NCBI GenBank assembly: GCA_963281255.1
Contig: OY725488.1
Span: 434,001-498,000 of the forward strand
Direction of reading: 5' to 3'
Length of the DNA stretch: 64,000 bases
Origin: Aphrocallistes beatrix
Lineage: Eukaryota; Porifera; Hexactinellida; Sceptrulophora; Aphrocallistidae
The first letter of the stretch is position 1. Each line of letters begins with the position of its first letter. Under the pieces are notes generated by a model. That model saw only the letters and a list, made by a program, of their open reading frames with translations. It searched no databases and was not told the DNA's origin. This document shows, piece by piece, positions 53,017 to 63,691 of this stretch. Position numbers and translations under genes: made by a program.

Positions 53017-54918
53017 ATGGCTAAAGTTGGTTTGACGAATTATAAACTGAGATCAAGTTCCGCCCTGAGTGACGTAATCTCTGAAGAAGAGGGTAGCATA
53101 TCTTCTGGTGTCAGGCCCTCCCGTACCAAACAAGCGAATGAGTGGAAGAAATCCTACCACAGACGAAGTGAGCAACTTACCTTTGGACTGCACATACCTA
53201 ACAACAGACCGTATAAGGAGTTGGGCGTTTTAGATAACAAGGAGTTTCCATCTGGCAATGGGAAGATTAGAAAGGTGGTTCACTCTGAACAGAAATCGTT
53301 GAGTAAACCTAAGCCGCCGCCCACTCAGCCCAAGCTGAAGCTGCGCTCTGTCTCCTCTGACTGCATTCCTGAGAAGATGCTTGATCTCTACGCAGAACTG
53401 AATCAGGGCGCCAGGCGGATCATGCTGGTCAAGAGCGGCCAGTCGCTGAACAAACTGCTGCGGGCTGAGAGAGACAGTCTGGAGGAGCTGAAAGCTCTGG
53501 AAGAAGTGCCGGAAGAAGAACACAAGTGGTATCCTGCGGGTGGAGACTCGGAATTGGACACCTCTCCCCTTACCGCCAGGGAGCAATGGCGGAGGCAGTC
53601 AATCGCCATGAATCAAATCCTAAACCGATCTAGTTCAGTGTCACAGTTCAACAGACCTAAATTATTAGAAACCCTCCCAGAGTCCCCATCGCTCTTCCTG
53701 GACAACACAGCTGAGGACTCCCTCCTCCTCTCTCCAGACCATCCGACTGAGATGGGCCGCCTGATCACTTTCGACCTCCAAAACCAGGTCTCACTCGCTG
53801 AGAGCAAAGCTGTTTCTTTCAAATTCACCACACCCAAGCCCGTAGACGAGATGTCGCTCACTTACAGGTTTTTGGCTGTTCTCGATTGGATAGTGGAGTG
53901 CACTATGATCCGAGATCCCACACTCTCTCCTTCCCTCTACGAATACCTCAAGCTACCCTATAAGAAGTTGTCTTACGAGAAGTGTGTGCTAACATCGAAG
54001 AACAATCAGAGAGTGAATAGGTTGTGGCAACAGACACTGGACGATCCGATGATCCCTTCTTTAGACTCCCGCCCAAATAGCAACACCTCTCTTTCACCTC
54101 CCTCCCCTCCTAATGTGCTCCCCAGTTACGTTATTCAAAATAAAAAACAGTTTAGAAATCAGAAAAATAGCACTCGCGAGGAAAGTAACTTTCCGGCGAC
54201 GATTAAGCCTAAATCTAAAGACCCCAGCCTCCCGTCCGCCCCCACTCAGTCCCGCCTAGAGCCAGAAGAGCTAGAAGTGTTCTTAGAACTTTTAGAAATG
54301 CACCCCGCCCATATCCGAAGTTCAGGAGTTCCTTTAAAATGCGAAGAAATAAAGATTCCGAACACCATCCAAGGCCCCGAGTTAGATGTCGCAGATTGCA
54401 GATCTAATTTTAATGATGGTTCCTTACAGAGGTCATTGATCGTCCACGAGCAGTTGGCTGCGATGGATAGAGCGCGTCTTGAATCTTGTAAGCAGAAATT
54501 TGAAGCAATTAGAGGTACATCGAAACTTTCAGAAGAAATCAACAGAATCAGAAAAGCAGTCGTGACTGAAACTGCTTTTAGTGCGAGACACAAACTTCTG
54601 ATGAACTATCGCTGGTTTGAAGATCTCCTCGAGATCATTCCCCCTGACACAAAGTACGACCGTTACTGTCTGGAACTGTTGGACAATCTGAAGGTGTTAG
54701 CAGAAACCTCTTGCAAGCTGGGCCCCTCAACCATGTCCCGCTTTCGATTGGTAAAGGTCTTGAGCACCCTTGCACCCACCGACCTAGGATACCCTGAGGT
54801 GGATATGGCTATAAGCTTTGTTGTGAACAAGTTGATTTACGTTGCGAATGAGGATTTTGCGAATTGGAAGACTCACCACAGAAAAACTTACGAAACAATG
54901 CGGCTCGCGAATAAATAG
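53017..54918 (+). CDS. CCDC60: CCDC60-like ciliary coiled-coil protein
   Basis: 633 residues in one exon. I chose the ATG at 53017; the open frame starts at a GTG six codons earlier. Residues about 130-165 (LNQGARRIMLVKSGQSLNKL...) resemble the RSRFLIQSVKIGRGYFAIL segment of human CCDC60. LTYRFLAVLDWIVECTMI (about 280-297) resembles its LFRQLCALHWLLEALTI. The C-terminal helix RHKLLMNYRWFEDLLEIIPP resembles its tail region. The rest is low-complexity, Ser/Pro-rich and charged. No membrane segment or catalytic motif is seen. CCDC60 is associated with motile-cilium tissues, and CFAP77 and IFT57 lie less than 11 kb away. Homology rests on memory of short segments, so the name is tentative. Confidence 0.5.
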   Translation: MAKVGLTNYKLRSSSALSDVISEEEGSISSGVRPSRTKQANEWKKSYHRRSEQLTFGLHIPNNRPYKELGVLDNKEFPSGNGKIRKVVHSEQKSLSKPKPPPTQPKLKLRSVSSDCIPEKMLDLYAELNQGARRIMLVKSGQSLNKLLRAERDSLEELKALEEVPEEEHKWYPAGGDSELDTSPLTAREQWRRQSIAMNQILNRSSSVSQFNRPKLLETLPESPSLFLDNTAEDSLLLSPDHPTEMGRLITFDLQNQVSLAESKAVSFKFTTPKPVDEMSLTYRFLAVLDWIVECTMIRDPTLSPSLYEYLKLPYKKLSYEKCVLTSKNNQRVNRLWQQTLDDPMIPSLDSRPNSNTSLSPPSPPNVLPSYVIQNKKQFRNQKNSTREESNFPATIKPKSKDPSLPSAPTQSRLEPEELEVFLELLEMHPAHIRSSGVPLKCEEIKIPNTIQGPELDVADCRSNFNDGSLQRSLIVHEQLAAMDRARLESCKQKFEAIRGTSKLSEEINRIRKAVVTETAFSARHKLLMNYRWFEDLLEIIPPDTKYDRYCLELLDNLKVLAETSCKLGPSTMSRFRLVKVLSTLAPTDLGYPEVDMAISFVVNKLIYVANEDFANWKTHHRKTYETMRLANK

Positions 54919-56823
54919 AGCTAGTGCACGTGCTTCTAAGTGTTTCTAATGTCAATTTTCTACTTTTTAGAGTGTGCTGATATGTGTACTATCCTGTACT
55001 ACCATACTTTCTGCTCATTTTACATAAAATTAAGTTAACATTATATTGTACAAGCTGTTTCATTCATTCTTTAATACAGCATTGCGGGGTTCTCAATTAT
55101 CAGTGTGGTTAAGTACACGCATCGATTTCTCAACTGATCCTTCATATACAGATATATTTTTCACATAGTTGCAAAACAGTATCAATTAGATATTTTACAT
55201 GACTAATCATTTGTTACTAAAAAAGTGACGGCAATTCCACTTACCTATGAGCACCTGGACGATTCTAATTCTACCCTAGAGCAGGTATTTAGTCTAGATA
55301 GATCCCACTAGTGTCTGAGATCCTAAATGGTTTATTGGTTGATTGCATTGCATCCATTAGACATTATATATATTCTACTAAGAGTGTGCTTAATTTTGAG
55401 TCATTAACTCTCCCAACCTGTTGCTTCATCTCATTATCACAGCTATGCAAGCTGTACATAGAGTTTTGTCATCACATACTCCTCTATGCGAGTATGATGA
55501 TAGTAAATGTGGACACAGATCTAGTTTCCAGCAAATATGTGGCGTATCGAGTGGGCCGTTGCTATTGTAATTTGGTAGGCAATTAGAATTAACGATATCG
55601 TCTCTACAAGTCTGTAATCCTTCTCAATGAGTATCGAATATTATGGGACATTTATTTGCTAAGGCATAGCCGCATAGTCTGATTCACATATTTATTGCGT
55701 TGCAGTAATTTTCCCCTCTCAAAATATCTAAAATCTTTCGATAAGTCTATAATATTTAACGAGAAATTCAGTAGATACTGATACAGATTTTCAATGAGCG
55801 TTACAATTATACGTAGGTATTTCTTGACTCATGAATCGATCTCGCAGAAATGCCAATCTCACAAGCTCTACTTATTAATTCAAGGCTAAAAAGACAGATA
55901 GAGTGATAAAACTAAAAAATACAATCTACGTCTTTGATCTACGGCAACATCAGATTGTCCAATCATCTCGATTTCGTCGGTTTTAGTCTAATTAGGACTC
56001 TCATTTTTATGTTTTTGATAATAAAATAGCTGAAACTTGGGAAATATTTGCCAATGGCAGAAAAGACTGGATAAATGGGAGAATAACGACGCTCGTATCC
56101 TTCCCCTCACCTACCCTAGCCATTAATTTTAAAGTCTGGGTGAGAAATATCGTCTCTACGTCTCAAAGTTGGAATGTGATCCTTTTGAACTAATGCCCTA
56201 AAGATGCGTTAATTTAAGAATTTCTCCTTATAATATTTTACAGACAAATGACGCAGTCCTTTCTGTCCTGAGAATGAAGAGAGCGAACCATGACTTCTCT
56301 TATTCAGTTCGCGTAATGCGCCTACGTCATCTTCAAACCAGATAGTAGATATATTTATCTCAAAAAGTGTCACGATAAATATCAGATGATCAAGACTTTT
56401 CAAATCTACGAAGAAACACTTGTAATTATTCATCGCATAGCTTCTAGGCTATCGCTACAGTTATCATGCTTTATTTTAGGAATGCGTAGATAAAATCAAT
56501 AGGAAATACTCGCGTTAATCTCAGCTGAGGATATCCAATCGAACATTCGTGTTTACATTGATCGAAAATGTAAGTACTTGGCTTCAAAATGTAGAAATTT
56601 TAACACAGGTTCGTAGCGTGATTGAAGCAAACAACTGAGGAAATTTATACTAATTCAGCTTTAATTAAATTTTAAAAATACGCTAGCCAGGTATTTAATA
56701 TAATATTCTAGTCGGTACTAAAAATGTTAAAATCTGGTAAGATTCCATTTAGGATTGATTCTCTTTTCACGTTTGTAGACACTGAGCTATTCTTACTGTA
56801 AGCACTTCTGAGTGAACCTAGGA
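54919..56823. other. intergenic stretch before TRIT1
   Basis: About 1.9 kb without a supported gene. Short open frames at 55311-55586 (+) and 56209-56433 (-) have no recognised homology and no splice context I could confirm. Confidence 0.45.
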
Positions 56824-58182
56824 ATGGCCTCTAGAGTACCTTCAAAGTTGATTGTAATTCTAGGCTGCACTGGTACGGGCAAAACTGATCTGTCTTTGCG
56901 AATTGCAAAAAAGTATAATGGTGAGATTGTGAACTGTGATTCAATGCAAATATACAAGCATCTTGAAATTCTCACGAATAAACCGACCAAATCAGAATTC
57001 GAATCTTGTCCTCATCACCTGTTCAATATTTTCAATCCTAACGAACCTTGCAACTCTTGGAAATTCCAAGACATGGCTCTCCCTCTCATCCAGCAGATAC
57101 AGTCCCGTGGAGGCGTCCCCATTCTGGTGGGAGGTACAAATTTATACATTGACGCGATTCTATTTGATTATATTTTCACATACAAAATGCACGAATTAAC
57201 TCAACCATTGTCATTGCCAGCCGGATATCAGGATATAAGTGAATTTGAGAATGAAGACCCAAAGAAGCTCCACTCGATACTGAAAGAAATCGACCCTGTT
57301 CAAGCCAAATTGTTACACCCTAATGATACTAGAAAAAACATCGGCGCTTTGACACTTTACTACCGAACTGGGAAACGAATGAGTGAACTGGTATCGGAGC
57401 AGAAAAGGGAGACTGGTGCGGACTCGCCTACCGGTCCATTAAGGTTTGAAGATCCTTGCATCATCTGGTTGGATTGCGAGAAAGGGACTCTCTATGATCG
57501 TATCGATAAGAGAGTGGATACGATGATGGAACGTGGGCTGCAACAAGAAATACAGGATTTTTATGTTAAAGACTATCTCAATTATCCAATTGAGTTGCGG
57601 TCAAAAGGTCTGTTCCAAGCGATTGGATTTAAGGAGTGGTTGCCTTATTTGGAGGAGTGGCACAGAGGTGAACATTGTGATTCTGCGGACTTGTATATAT
57701 CTAATCTGAAGCTACAAACTCGAAAATACGCACGGTACCAACTGGGTTGGATCAGAAATAGATATGTGTTAAAACGAGGCGAACGAGAGCTGCAAAGATT
57801 CTACAAACTGGACACTACAGATCCCTATAATTGGGAGAACAATGTGGTGGTCCTGGCAGACGAGATTGTGTCCGCTTACTTAAAGGGTGAATACCCGAAT
57901 AATGTCCTTCCTGTCGAGAGTGTGCCGAGCACAGTTAACACGACATCTTACAACTTCTGTGACAAGTGTCAGCTGATTTTGATTGGAGATAATACTCTCC
58001 AAGCTCATCTCAGATCTCGCGGACATAAAGCGAGAGCACTCAAATTTAAACGTTTACAGATTCTCCTCAATAATCACGAAACTATTCAATCCAAAAAAGT
58101 TCAATCTCAGGTTAAGAAAAAAGCAGTTGCAGATGACGATGAGAAAGAAGATGTATTCGATGCTTTGAAAAATTTGTTTTAA
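56824..58182 (+). CDS. TRIT1: tRNA dimethylallyltransferase
   Basis: 452 residues, single exon; ATG at 56824 (MASRVPSK) is preferred over an upstream in-frame GTG. It transfers dimethylallyl to A37 of tRNAs reading codons that begin with U, in cytosol and mitochondria. The P-loop is GCTGTGKT at 14-21, followed by EIVNCDSMQIYKHLEILTNK (as in GEIVSADSMQVY..LDIITNK). VGGTNLYIDAIL, the DTRKNIGAL segment and SKGLFQAIGFKEW are further family hallmarks. A C-terminal C2H2 (matrin-type) zinc finger, CDKCQLILIGDNTLQAHLRS followed by RGH, is the mark of eukaryotic TRIT1/MOD5. Length fits (467 in human). The N-terminus ahead of the P-loop is short, so mitochondrial targeting is uncertain. Confidence 0.93.
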   Translation: MASRVPSKLIVILGCTGTGKTDLSLRIAKKYNGEIVNCDSMQIYKHLEILTNKPTKSEFESCPHHLFNIFNPNEPCNSWKFQDMALPLIQQIQSRGGVPILVGGTNLYIDAILFDYIFTYKMHELTQPLSLPAGYQDISEFENEDPKKLHSILKEIDPVQAKLLHPNDTRKNIGALTLYYRTGKRMSELVSEQKRETGADSPTGPLRFEDPCIIWLDCEKGTLYDRIDKRVDTMMERGLQQEIQDFYVKDYLNYPIELRSKGLFQAIGFKEWLPYLEEWHRGEHCDSADLYISNLKLQTRKYARYQLGWIRNRYVLKRGERELQRFYKLDTTDPYNWENNVVVLADEIVSAYLKGEYPNNVLPVESVPSTVNTTSYNFCDKCQLILIGDNTLQAHLRSRGHKARALKFKRLQILLNNHETIQSKKVQSQVKKKAVADDDEKEDVFDALKNLF

Positions 58183-59040
58183 ATTGTCATTCGATTATCA
58201 TTTGACAAAAAGATATTGTCATTCATATCTATTTTTGTTGTGACTAATTTACATAATTATTTACTTGTACATTAGTATGGCAACGCAAATCTCCACTGTT
58301 CACACTCATTAATCAGAATTTCTAAGGTATTGAATACTTCTAAATATATCAAGTATGTGCGAATTATGATTAAAACTATAACATCTTTCTCATCAACTAC
58401 CATCCTACGGCCTAGCAACTACTACGTTGTTATGGAATCCCGTACTTGTTACTCTGTAAATTTAGGCATTAATAAATGCATATATTTTTACATTATTCTT
58501 GGAACCAAAATATTTTTGATGTCTAGGTCTAGGATGGACATGATTTATCTTATATATGTGTAATTGTAATTAAAAGTTATACTAACCACAGTTTTAGACA
58601 TAGACAATACAGGAATTCTCAGATTATCATAGCTCTGCTTCTCTAACTGCAAATAACAAGGCCGCTTCACGTATAAAAGTGACTGGTTTACTTAATTTGT
58701 GCACACAGAGCACTGAAGTATGTGTTAGTTACTTGATTAATTAGTGCGAGCAGTGTTTCTACAGGGAATCCCACTAATACCACTATTCTAGTCTGAATAG
58801 GTTAGGCTTTAATGCTTCTACACTGCTTTTACGTATACATTGAGTAATACTTAGAATTGTAGGCTTATTTTTATCGTCAACATGAGGAAATTACAAGGTT
58901 TATCTATATAAGTACTCACCGACTTCTTACATAAATTTAGAACGAGTTTTTTTCGTAAGGTATCATAAGTTCTTAAAAGAATAAAATACTCAACTTCATT
59001 GCAATATTGGAATCTTTATATTTTATCTGAATCGATTAGA
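58183..59040. other. TRIT1 to YPEL spacer
   Basis: AT-rich, no coding region recognised. An open frame at 58330-58563 lacks homology. Confidence 0.45.
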
Positions 59041-59397
59041 ATGGGAAGACTTGGTAAATTTCAGGACTATCTGTCTGATCAGTGCCACAGACGTTATTGC
59101 TGCGCTCACTGCCGAGCACACCTCGCCAATCACGATGACCTCATTTCGAAATCCTTCCAGGGCAGCCAGGGGAAGGCGTACCTATTCAACCAAGTATGCA
59201 ACATCACGACGGGCGAGGCAGAAGAGAGATTGCTACTGACAGGTCTGCATTCCATAGCGGATATTATTTGTATTTCCTGCAATAGAGTGCTGGGGTGGAA
59301 ATATCAGACAGCTTATGAGACGAGCCAAAAGTATAAAGAAGGAAAGTTTATCATAGAACTTGTTCATATGATCAAAGAGAACGGGTGGAGCAAATGA
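59041..59397 (+). CDS. YPEL: Yippee-like zinc-binding protein (YPEL1-4 type)
   Basis: 118 residues, one exon, ATG at 59041. The Yippee fold binds zinc through C21-x2-C24 and C77-x2-C80 with exactly 52 residues between, the family spacing. Sequence is very close to YPEL1-4: [74 protein letters not shown]. It is clearly not YPEL5. In vertebrates these proteins act in the nucleus and at centrosomes, and YPEL5-containing complexes join the CTLH E3 ligase; the role of this copy is unknown. A polyadenylation-like aaataaataaa lies near 59787. Confidence 0.93.
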   Translation: MGRLGKFQDYLSDQCHRRYCCAHCRAHLANHDDLISKSFQGSQGKAYLFNQVCNITTGEAEERLLLTGLHSIADIICISCNRVLGWKYQTAYETSQKYKEGKFIIELVHMIKENGWSK

Positions 59398-60735
59398 TTT
59401 TAACTTTCTCCTCAACTTCATGGCAACCTTCTTGACCTTATAATTGGTTCAGTTTCTTCAGTTTCGCTTTACAGCTTTGTTACGAATTATTTTAACAGTT
59501 TCTCATAATCAACACTCATCCGACAATGATTCAAGCTATTTCTGTACATACTTTATAACCTCCTTACCCCTTGCAAATCAGATATTTCATGTAACGTATT
59601 TTCAAGCTTCATGCTATGTTTTTTTTTTTTGTGTTCGGTCTTGCTTTTGAAAAGTGATTTGTTCTTATTTTCTCACTCTTAATTCCTTATATTTGTTTTC
59701 ATGTTGATTCTCTTATCTTAATTTACTGATTTGTTCATCTTCTCTTCAATTTTATTTACGATTGCTGTCATGATCCTTTTCTCAAAATAAATAAATTTAT
59801 CTTTTGATTTCAAATTAATTAACAAATCTCTATTAAGGATAAATCAGATACATATTCTGTATGGCTGTACTTCGCACTTATATCTTGCAAACATTGCTAC
59901 TTTCCTTTAACATTGTTGAATACTTAGCTGCTGCAGAAGTTAAGTTTGCATGTTCATCAACTGCAAACTGTTAATAATTGTTTTTCATCTTCAATTTAGT
60001 TAATTAAGCCTGAGTTCTCAGTATTCACAGTTAACAACGAACTGCTAACTAGTCCCGCGTCTGAGATAGAATCCCGATTTGGAGAATTTGAACTCTGCAT
60101 TCCGCTGGCTTGACATCGTTGTAGGGTTGTATTATTATTGTCATTATTCATCGTTGCTCATTTCTTTCAATGAGGTCACCTCACTCGAGGACAAAGTACC
60201 TGTTTACGAAGGGACGCAACAGTGATCCCATCCGCGAATATTATTCGTTCAGATATAAGAATGAATTGACAAGGATTCTATGTAATCCTATGCAATTTAT
60301 CAACTGATGGACTTTGTATAATTAGTGACATTTCGACCGAAATGACTGGGATGTTCATGTTGACTCTATCCTTTTCGTCTACAAGGGATGGTTAGCTGCA
60401 TGTGTCCCAAATCTCCCTTATGTCTCCATGATTAATAATTGATATTATAATATACTATGTATGTAAGTAGATCATTGCAAGTCCAAACTGCTGCTTCCGC
60501 GAGAACACTAAGTACGAAACAGTGACCAAAACGTGCGTTCATTGAACTGATCTGCATTCATTTTAGACTAGTATCTGAGTATTCCCATAAAAACTAATTC
60601 TTACTCTGTGATCTAATCAAATGCAATATCAACCATAATAGAGACATACTCTCATACTCGACGATATGAATGAATAAATACTAAATAATAGAAATCGCCA
60701 TATCTAACATAAGATCTCCCTATCTTAAAAATGCT
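59398..60735. other. convergent spacer, YPEL to D2HGDH
   Basis: 1.3 kb between 3' ends of convergent genes. Pyrimidine-rich plus-strand stretch at 59398-59780, probably YPEL 3' UTR. Nothing else recognised. Confidence 0.5.
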
Positions 60736-62256
60736 TCACGAGATTCCCATTAGAGGGGGGGGGATGCATTTCTTATCGTCTAGCAGGATCATTTTGTTCG
60801 GGTTGAGGATGGAATTGGGGTCAAATGTTTTCTTGAGGTGTCGCATTATCTCGACACTTTGACTCGGTCTTGAGAAATATATATACTTGGCTTTATCATG
60901 CCCCAGCCCGTGTTCTGCACTCACACTCCCTCCCCTCTTCGCCGTCCATTCGTAGACAAAGGGTTCTAATCTATCCTTCAGTTCCTGGTTGAACTCATGG
61001 TTGTACACGTTGAGGTGTAGGTTCGAGTCTCCGAGGTGACCATAGGAGACCGTGTAAGCTGCTAATCCCTGGCATCGCTCTCTAGTCTCCTCTACCAAAT
61101 CGTAGAGGAGGTGTAGGGGGATGGAGAGGTCGTACTTGTGGATGGTACCCACGCGCACTCCTGCCTCGACCTGTCTCTCTCTGAGTCCCCAGATGTAAGC
61201 TGCTTTGCTGGAGTCCTCCGCTACTGTTCCATCCACTACCATGGCCTTATTGTATACCTCTTCGAGGTAGCCGTCTAGCTTTTCTCTGTCGTGTTCACTG
61301 TTCGATCCAGAAGTTTCGATGAAGAAATAGAAAGGAGCGGGCGAGATGGGACAGTTAAGACCAAGGAACTTGTCAACAACCAGCATCGCCTCCTGATCAA
61401 TAAACTCGAGGGCTGAGACGATCTCGCAGAGTCGAGACTTCGCGAGGGAGAGAGCTTTCAGCATCTGTGCGTAGCTGGCACATGAGAACATGGCTACATT
61501 CCTATGTGCGGGTTTCATCGGTGCTAACAAAGACACTTTAGTGACTACTCCCAGAGTGCCCTCTGACCCGATGAACAGCTGTTTTAGATCATAGCCAGTG
61601 TTGTCCTTACGTAGGGACGACATGCAGTCAAGAACCGTACCGTCTGCTAGTACTGCCTCTAAGCCTAGCACATTTCCGCGAAGAGATCCAAACCTGAGCA
61701 GCCGCAGTCCTCCTGCGTTAGTTGACACATTGCCTCCTATTTGGCACGAACCTTTCGCGCCTAAGTCCAATGGTACACAGTGTCCGAACTTCCCCAGGTA
61801 CTGGTCTAGGCTCTCCAGCACACAGCCAGCTTCACAGCTCAGCACTCCAAGGTTCTCATCGAAACCTAACACCCTATTCATTCTCGATAGCGATATAATC
61901 ACATCTCGAGAATCTGTTGGGACACCTCCTCCCACTAGCCCTGTGTTCCCCCCCTGAGGGACCAAAGCAATTCTTTCAGCATTGCAGAATGAAAGTATTC
62001 TCGAGACTTGTTCAGTTGAATTGGGTCTGATCACGAGTTTACTTTTGGCAAACGATCTTCTCATCCAATCAGTGTTATAAGCTTCAAGATCATCTTGATC
62101 GGTTATGATATTCCCTTCCACGATATCGCTAAGTATTTCTGTGTCCCTCTGAGTCAGTTCCTTGTGGAAGTTGAGAGTGGATGTGCTTATTTTCGCAAGT
62201 CGAATTGGCGTTTGGTGTAAGCCATAATGAGTTTTGAAAAGCTTAGCTAGAATCAT
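60736..62256 (-). CDS. D2HGDH: D-2-hydroxyglutarate dehydrogenase, mitochondrial
   Basis: 506 residues, one exon; ATG at 62256 (MILAKLF); the open frame reaches a TTG three codons further out. It oxidises D-2-hydroxyglutarate to 2-oxoglutarate with FAD, passing electrons to ETF. Residues 1-30 (KLFKTHYGLHQTPIRLAKIS) form a basic, acid-free presequence typical of matrix import. The FAD-binding domain (about 70-240) has PQGGNTGLVGGG (100-111) and GGNVSTNAGGLRLLRFGSLR. The C-terminal domain has the metal/substrate motif SYGHLGDSNLHLNVYNH and the EHGLGHDK that follows. Length fits the family (521 in human). It is the only clear minus-strand gene in the right half, diverging from CFAP77 with start codons 108 bp apart. 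Confidence 0.93.
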   Translation of the reverse strand: MILAKLFKTHYGLHQTPIRLAKISTSTLNFHKELTQRDTEILSDIVEGNIITDQDDLEAYNTDWMRRSFAKSKLVIRPNSTEQVSRILSFCNAERIALVPQGGNTGLVGGGVPTDSRDVIISLSRMNRVLGFDENLGVLSCEAGCVLESLDQYLGKFGHCVPLDLGAKGSCQIGGNVSTNAGGLRLLRFGSLRGNVLGLEAVLADGTVLDCMSSLRKDNTGYDLKQLFIGSEGTLGVVTKVSLLAPMKPAHRNVAMFSCASYAQMLKALSLAKSRLCEIVSALEFIDQEAMLVVDKFLGLNCPISPAPFYFFIETSGSNSEHDREKLDGYLEEVYNKAMVVDGTVAEDSSKAAYIWGLRERQVEAGVRVGTIHKYDLSIPLHLLYDLVEETRERCQGLAAYTVSYGHLGDSNLHLNVYNHEFNQELKDRLEPFVYEWTAKRGGSVSAEHGLGHDKAKYIYFSRPSQSVEIMRHLKKTFDPNSILNPNKMILLDDKKCIPPPLMGIS

Positions 62257-62364
62257 GAAGAACAATAAGATACGAATGAACGAGTACTGTGTTGTATTAT
62301 TGGGTCAAACTTCATTTGTACTAGGAATTATTGAATTTATTTTTATCTAGAATAACAAATAGAA
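62257..62364. promoter_or_regulatory. divergent promoter between D2HGDH and CFAP77
   Basis: Only 108 bp separate the two start codons, so the genes must share a promoter region or overlap in their 5' UTRs. No TATA box is seen; an acceptor-like tttatctag at 62350 could end a small CFAP77 leader intron. Confidence 0.5.
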
Positions 62365-63102
62365 ATGACATCTTTCGATCCGAACCTCCATCTCGATCCT
62401 GCCGCAACTCTGCACAACCCTCTACTCTCCAAAGCGGAGTTGGGCCGTCCCCGTCTAAGGTTCTTCACCCTCCCACCGGAAGGGTTCACCTATGGACGTA
62501 GGAACTTCTCACAGGACGGAGGGGCGAGGGAGGCCATGCACTGGACGGGGTCCGCTCCTAAAGTTGAGTTCAGCACAACTCCTCTCCCGAAGGATTTCAT
62601 CGCCCTGAACAGAGAGTCCCTGGCTGCGGGATTCACATCAGCTCCCGGACAGAGTGACTTCCGAGTTCTCCATGACATTCGCCAGAAAGATAGGCGCACT
62701 CGATCTAGGACCCGCTCAGATGTACCCAAATCTGCCCCTCCCAACATGGCCTACGGCATCAGTACGCGACCGTCCACACCCATCAACGAGCTGCTCGAGT
62801 ACCGCTACCAGGAGCGGTGGATGCAGAACCGACAGAAGGGACTGGTGGAGGAGTTCGAGAGGCAAGGGGAGATACGAAGGGCTCTCAAGCATGTCAACCA
62901 CACCAAGACCTCACTCATGAGGAAGAAAACTCCCTCAGTGGAGTGTTATACTTACTGGCAAATGCCGCGATTTCAAAAGGCATCTTCAAAAGTGGCTTCA
63001 TTCAGGAATGTTAGTGCGAAAGAGAAAGCGTTGAAAGCTCACGAAGATGAAGCTCCTAAGCGACAGGGAATATTTGGACATGGAATTTATAAAGCTTACT
63101 GA
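62365..63102 (+). CDS. CFAP77: cilia and flagella associated protein 77
   Basis: 245 residues, single exon. CFAP77 is an inner-junction/B-tubule microtubule inner protein of motile axonemes. Family segments in order: NPLL (18-21), RFFTLPPEGFTYGRRNFSQD-type start (human KFYPLPSGDFVYGKPN), GGAREAMHW, LPKDFIALNRESLAAGFTSA, PPNMAYGISTRPSTPINELL, YRYQERWM and, near the C-terminus, YWQMPRFQKASSKVASFRN and AHEDEAPKRQGIFGHGIY. Repeated aromatic/Pro motifs and a high Arg/Lys content suit a tubulin-lining protein. The reading frame is GC-rich. It implies that the organism has motile cilia. Confidence 0.85.
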   Translation: MTSFDPNLHLDPAATLHNPLLSKAELGRPRLRFFTLPPEGFTYGRRNFSQDGGAREAMHWTGSAPKVEFSTTPLPKDFIALNRESLAAGFTSAPGQSDFRVLHDIRQKDRRTRSRTRSDVPKSAPPNMAYGISTRPSTPINELLEYRYQERWMQNRQKGLVEEFERQGEIRRALKHVNHTKTSLMRKKTPSVECYTYWQMPRFQKASSKVASFRNVSAKEKALKAHEDEAPKRQGIFGHGIYKAY

Positions 63103-63369
63103 GTCGATTTTAACTTATTTCTACATGGCAACCATATCTCTCATTGGTATGCATACTATACATTCCTTATATCATATTTCTGTTTAACTCCACTTATCTC
63201 TATCTACATCTCATAACAATATGGTTTGAAATATTAATATATTGAATACAAATATTGAAAAATATGAATGACATCAAGGCGCATTGTGAGATGTCTGGAT
63301 AGGTAACTCTGCTGGAGAGACCGAGGCAAACTGCTGTAATTTCTAGATTACTTCTATCATGCAGTTATT

Positions 63370-63625
63370 GGACATACCTAATTTACGGAATATTCCATTC
63401 CGGATATTATAAATGCCTAATTTACGGAGTAGAACGGAACTATTCTGCGAAATCTGAGGACCTAATTTACGGAACTTGACGGAAACGGTTCCGGAATTTT
63501 AAATGCCTAATTTACGGAATATTCCATTCCGGATATTATAAATGCCTAATTTACGGAGTATTCCGTAAATTAGGCATTTAAAATTCCGGAACCGTTCCGT
63601 CAAGTTCCGTAAATTAGGTATGTCC
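63370..63625. mobile_element. hAT-like fold-back MITE, 256 bp
   Basis: Ends ggacatacctaatttacgg and its inverted partner, with a perfect 8-bp target duplication cagttatt (63362-63369 and 63626-63633). The inside is built from five direct or inverted copies of cctaatttacgga linked by ttccggaat-type words, so nearly the whole element can fold on itself. It lies between CFAP77 and IFT57. No coding capacity. Confidence 0.85.
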
Positions 63626-63691
63626 CAGTTATTGTATTTATTTTCAATGTCAATTATGATATTTGAAAATTGTTTGTTAGCTTATTTCTAA

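Noticed and set aside
56209-56433. 74-codon minus-strand frame between the CCDC60-like gene and TRIT1
   Set aside because: No homology recognised, no introns or promoter that I could confirm.
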